A stretch of 37,769 bases of DNA. Source: Pseudomonas sp. TH10 (GTDB taxonomy: Bacteria; Pseudomonadota; Gammaproteobacteria; Pseudomonadales; Pseudomonadaceae). The stretch lies in contig NZ_JAEKEG010000080.1 in NCBI RefSeq assembly GCF_016651255.1, positions 1 through 37,769 of the forward strand, in the 5' to 3' direction. Below the pieces are notes generated by a model. That model was not told the DNA's origin. It worked only from the letters and a program-made list of their open reading frames with translations, and did not search any database. The stretch's first letter is position 1; each line of letters opens with the position of its first letter. Positions 36,475 to 37,769 of this stretch are shown here, in pieces. Made by a program: the position numbers and the translations under genes.

Positions 36475-36823
36475 ATGTTCAAAGTAACGCCCAACCCGCC
36501 GGACACTGATCCGACAACAGCCCCTGATAATTCCGATTCACCTGGCCCCCACCAAACAGCCGCACCCCCGGCCCTCGATTGCCGACATCAAAGCCACCCC
36601 GCGCAAACTCTGCACGCTGTTCACCGTCAACCCCGAGCTCGACACCGAAACCTTGCTGGCCTATGCCTGCGAGTCGCTGGCGTCGGCCAATGTCATGGCC
36701 ACCGATCTGGTGGATCAAATGGAGGGCAGTTCGCGCAATGCCTTATTAGGGATTGCGCAGCTGATCATGCTCGGGGAACTGGCGGTGAATCGGGCGCTGG
36801 ATCAGCTTGGATGTTCTGAGTAG
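36475..36823 (+). pseudogene. DUF6124 family gene with internal deletion and frameshift
   Basis: The first codons MFKVTPNPPDTDPT are the family's typical start. The downstream part, in another frame, gives LFTVNPELDTETLLAYACESLASANVMATDL and LLGIAQLIMLGELAVNRALDQLGCSE, the conserved C-terminal region, to TAG 36821-36823. Between them the usual stretch, roughly DSKKLHDAADRALDHYL, is missing; GATTCACCTGGCCCCCACC (about 36537-36555) looks like its remaining end. A deletion of some tens of bases between about 36515 and 36545 that also shifts the frame would explain this. In the first frame the ORF continues to 36819 as unrelated protein. The family's function is unknown; members are small and frequent in Pseudomonas. 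Confidence 0.72.
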
Positions 36824-36875
36824 CTGCTGACGGTCAAAGATATTAAAGTCAAAATATCGTCCGAACGCGGCCCGA

Positions 36876-36929
36876 GCCTTCGGCAGCTCCTACGGGATGG
36901 TGGGTACACCTGTAGGAGCTGCCGAAGGC
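36876..36929. repeat. Inverted repeat of the GGAGCTGCCG type
   Basis: GCCTTCGGCAGCTCCTA (36876-36892) and TAGGAGCTGCCGAAGGC (36913-36929) pair perfectly over 17 bp. It is the third copy of the second REP family in the window, between the DUF6124 gene and the receptor terminator. Confidence 0.85.
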
Positions 36930-36958
36930 TGCGATCTTTTGATGTTGCTTTTAACAAT

Positions 36959-36994
36959 AAAAAAATGCCCGCGTCGAAAGAAGCGGGCATTTTC
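36959..36994 (-). terminator. Rho-independent terminator of the receptor gene
   Basis: On the minus strand AATGCCCGC (loop TTCTTTCGAC) GCGGGCATT is followed by a run of T. The A-run on the plus strand at 36959-36965 supplies the U tract. It begins about 15 bases after the fpvA-like stop. Confidence 0.88.
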
Positions 36995-37009
36995 ATTTCA
37001 GCCTATCGC

Positions 37010-37769
37010 TCAGAAATCATACTTCGCGGTCAGCTGCAGGTTGCGCGGTTCGCCGTAGAACGTGGTGCCGAAGTTGCCAAGGCCCGACAGGTACTTCTTG
37101 TCGAAGACGTTGTTGGCATTGACGGTGAAGCTCAGGTGATCGTCGTAGTTGTAGCGGGTCATCAGGTCGACGAGGGTGTAGCCGCCTTGCTTGAGTGAGG
37201 TCTCGCCGCCTTCGCCGCCGCCCACGTCCGGGCTGTAGCTCTGGCCGTAGAACGCGCTCTGCCAGCTGATGCCACCGCCGACGGTGACCTGGTTAAGCGC
37301 GCCGGGCAGGCGGTAGGTGGTGAACGTGCGGATCACGTGTTCCGGCTTGCTGGTGGCCAGCGGGAAACCGTAGATGCGCTGATGATCCTTGTCGCGGGTG
37401 CGGGCGTAGGTGTAGCCGGCCGAAACGTTCCAGTCCGGGGCCAGTTCGCCGGCCATTTCCAGTTCCACGCCATTGGTGGTGGCGCCGTCGGTGGCTTCGA
37501 AGATGCCATCGCCGGTGTTCAGATCGGTACCGATCGATTGCGCGACGTTATCCTGCTCGATGCGGAAGAAGGCCAGGCTGGCGTTCAGTTGACCGTCGAG
37601 GTAGGCGGCTTTCAGACCGGTTTCGTAGCTGTCGCCTTCAACCGGTGCCAGGGTCGAACCGTTGATGTCCTTGTTGATCTGCGGCTGGTAGATCTTGGTG
37701 TAGCTGCCGTAGACCGAGTAGGTCTCGTTCAGGTCGTAGACCACACCGGCGTAGGGCGTGACGACCCCG
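37010..37769 (-). CDS. fpvA: TonB-dependent ferripyoverdine receptor, C-terminal part (FpvA-like)
   Basis: Reading from the window edge on the minus strand, about 252 C-terminal residues are present; the N-terminal signal, signalling domain and plug lie outside. The visible part is the end of an outer-membrane beta-barrel: VYDLNETYSVYGSYTKIYQPQ, GTLEP-like region read as GSTLAPVEGDSYETGLKAAYLDGQLNASLAFFRIEQDN, NGVELEMAGELAPDWNVSAGYTYARTRD, NVFDKKYLSGLG, and a terminal aromatic residue in LTAKYDF as needed for barrel assembly. These are standard siderophore-receptor motifs (TonB_dep_Rec / TonB-siderophore family). Its position next to the terminal pyoverdine NRPS makes FpvA the best call. It would import the iron-loaded form of the pyoverdine made by the neighbouring synthetases. 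It is convergent with the DUF6124 gene and has its own terminator. Confidence 0.85.
   Translation of the reverse strand, partial: GVVTPYAGVVYDLNETYSVYGSYTKIYQPQINKDINGSTLAPVEGDSYETGLKAAYLDGQLNASLAFFRIEQDNVAQSIGTDLNTGDGIFEATDGATTNGVELEMAGELAPDWNVSAGYTYARTRDKDHQRIYGFPLATSKPEHVIRTFTTYRLPGALNQVTVGGGISWQSAFYGQSYSPDVGGGEGGETSLKQGGYTLVDLMTRYNYDDHLSFTVNANNVFDKKYLSGLGNFGTTFYGEPRNLQLTAKYDF

Noticed and set aside
36237..36506. Minus-strand ORF of 89 codons upstream of the DUF6124 gene
   Set aside because: It covers the structured repeat element; the peptide follows the inverted repeats and shows no domain or signal peptide.

Overview
The window (37.8 kb, high GC) is most likely chromosomal DNA of a fluorescent Pseudomonas of the P. 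fluorescens group. The evidence is two families of Pseudomonas-type REP/REPIN repeats, a Gac/Rsm-type small RNA with its terminator, a DUF6124 gene, and a large pyoverdine (siderophore) locus ending at a ferripyoverdine receptor.

Region 1 (1-10.4 kb) is ordinary accessory and housekeeping DNA: the 3' end of an M20-family N-carbamoyl amino acid/allantoate amidohydrolase, a histone-deacetylase-like acetylpolyamine amidohydrolase, an LprI-family periplasmic protein, an AHSA1/SRPBCC protein, an RsmX-like sRNA with several GGA hairpins, an isonitrile hydratase (inhA) divergent from a GlxA-type AraC regulator, an alpha/beta hydrolase, an SDR-GH15 pair with overlapping ends, and an MFS transporter.

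Region 2 (10.4-34.8 kb) is the pyoverdine peptide assembly line. A type II thioesterase lies behind a PvdS-like iron-starvation box. A tandem array of about four REPINs follows, then a Fur-like box overlapping a second iron-starvation-like box, then two giant NRPS genes whose stop and start overlap by one base. Reading domains and specificity residues by hand gives NRPS1 = C-A(Ala)-T-E / C-A(Lys)-T / C-A(Thr)-T and NRPS2 = C-A(Ser)-T-E / C-A(OHOrn-like)-T / C-A(OHOrn)-T-TE. The predicted peptide is D-Ala-Lys-Thr-D-Ser-(acyl)OHOrn-cyclo-OHOrn, to be joined to the Glu-Tyr-Dab chromophore precursor made by PvdL, which is outside the window.

Region 3 (34.8-37.8 kb) holds an HSL-family esterase, a structured intergenic element, a damaged DUF6124 gene, a terminator, and the C-terminal part of an FpvA-like TonB-dependent receptor on the minus strand.

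Two things stand out. First, REP sequences lie inside the NRPS coding sequence at two sites, one a complete REPIN read through in frame within an epimerization domain. Second, the window carries about ten reading-frame lesions (nine single-base or small indels and one TAG), mostly at short homopolymers. They split both NRPS genes and also affect the GlxA regulator, the alpha/beta hydrolase, the esterase and the DUF6124 gene. Either the sequence has many indel errors or this pyoverdine locus is decaying; raw reads would decide.
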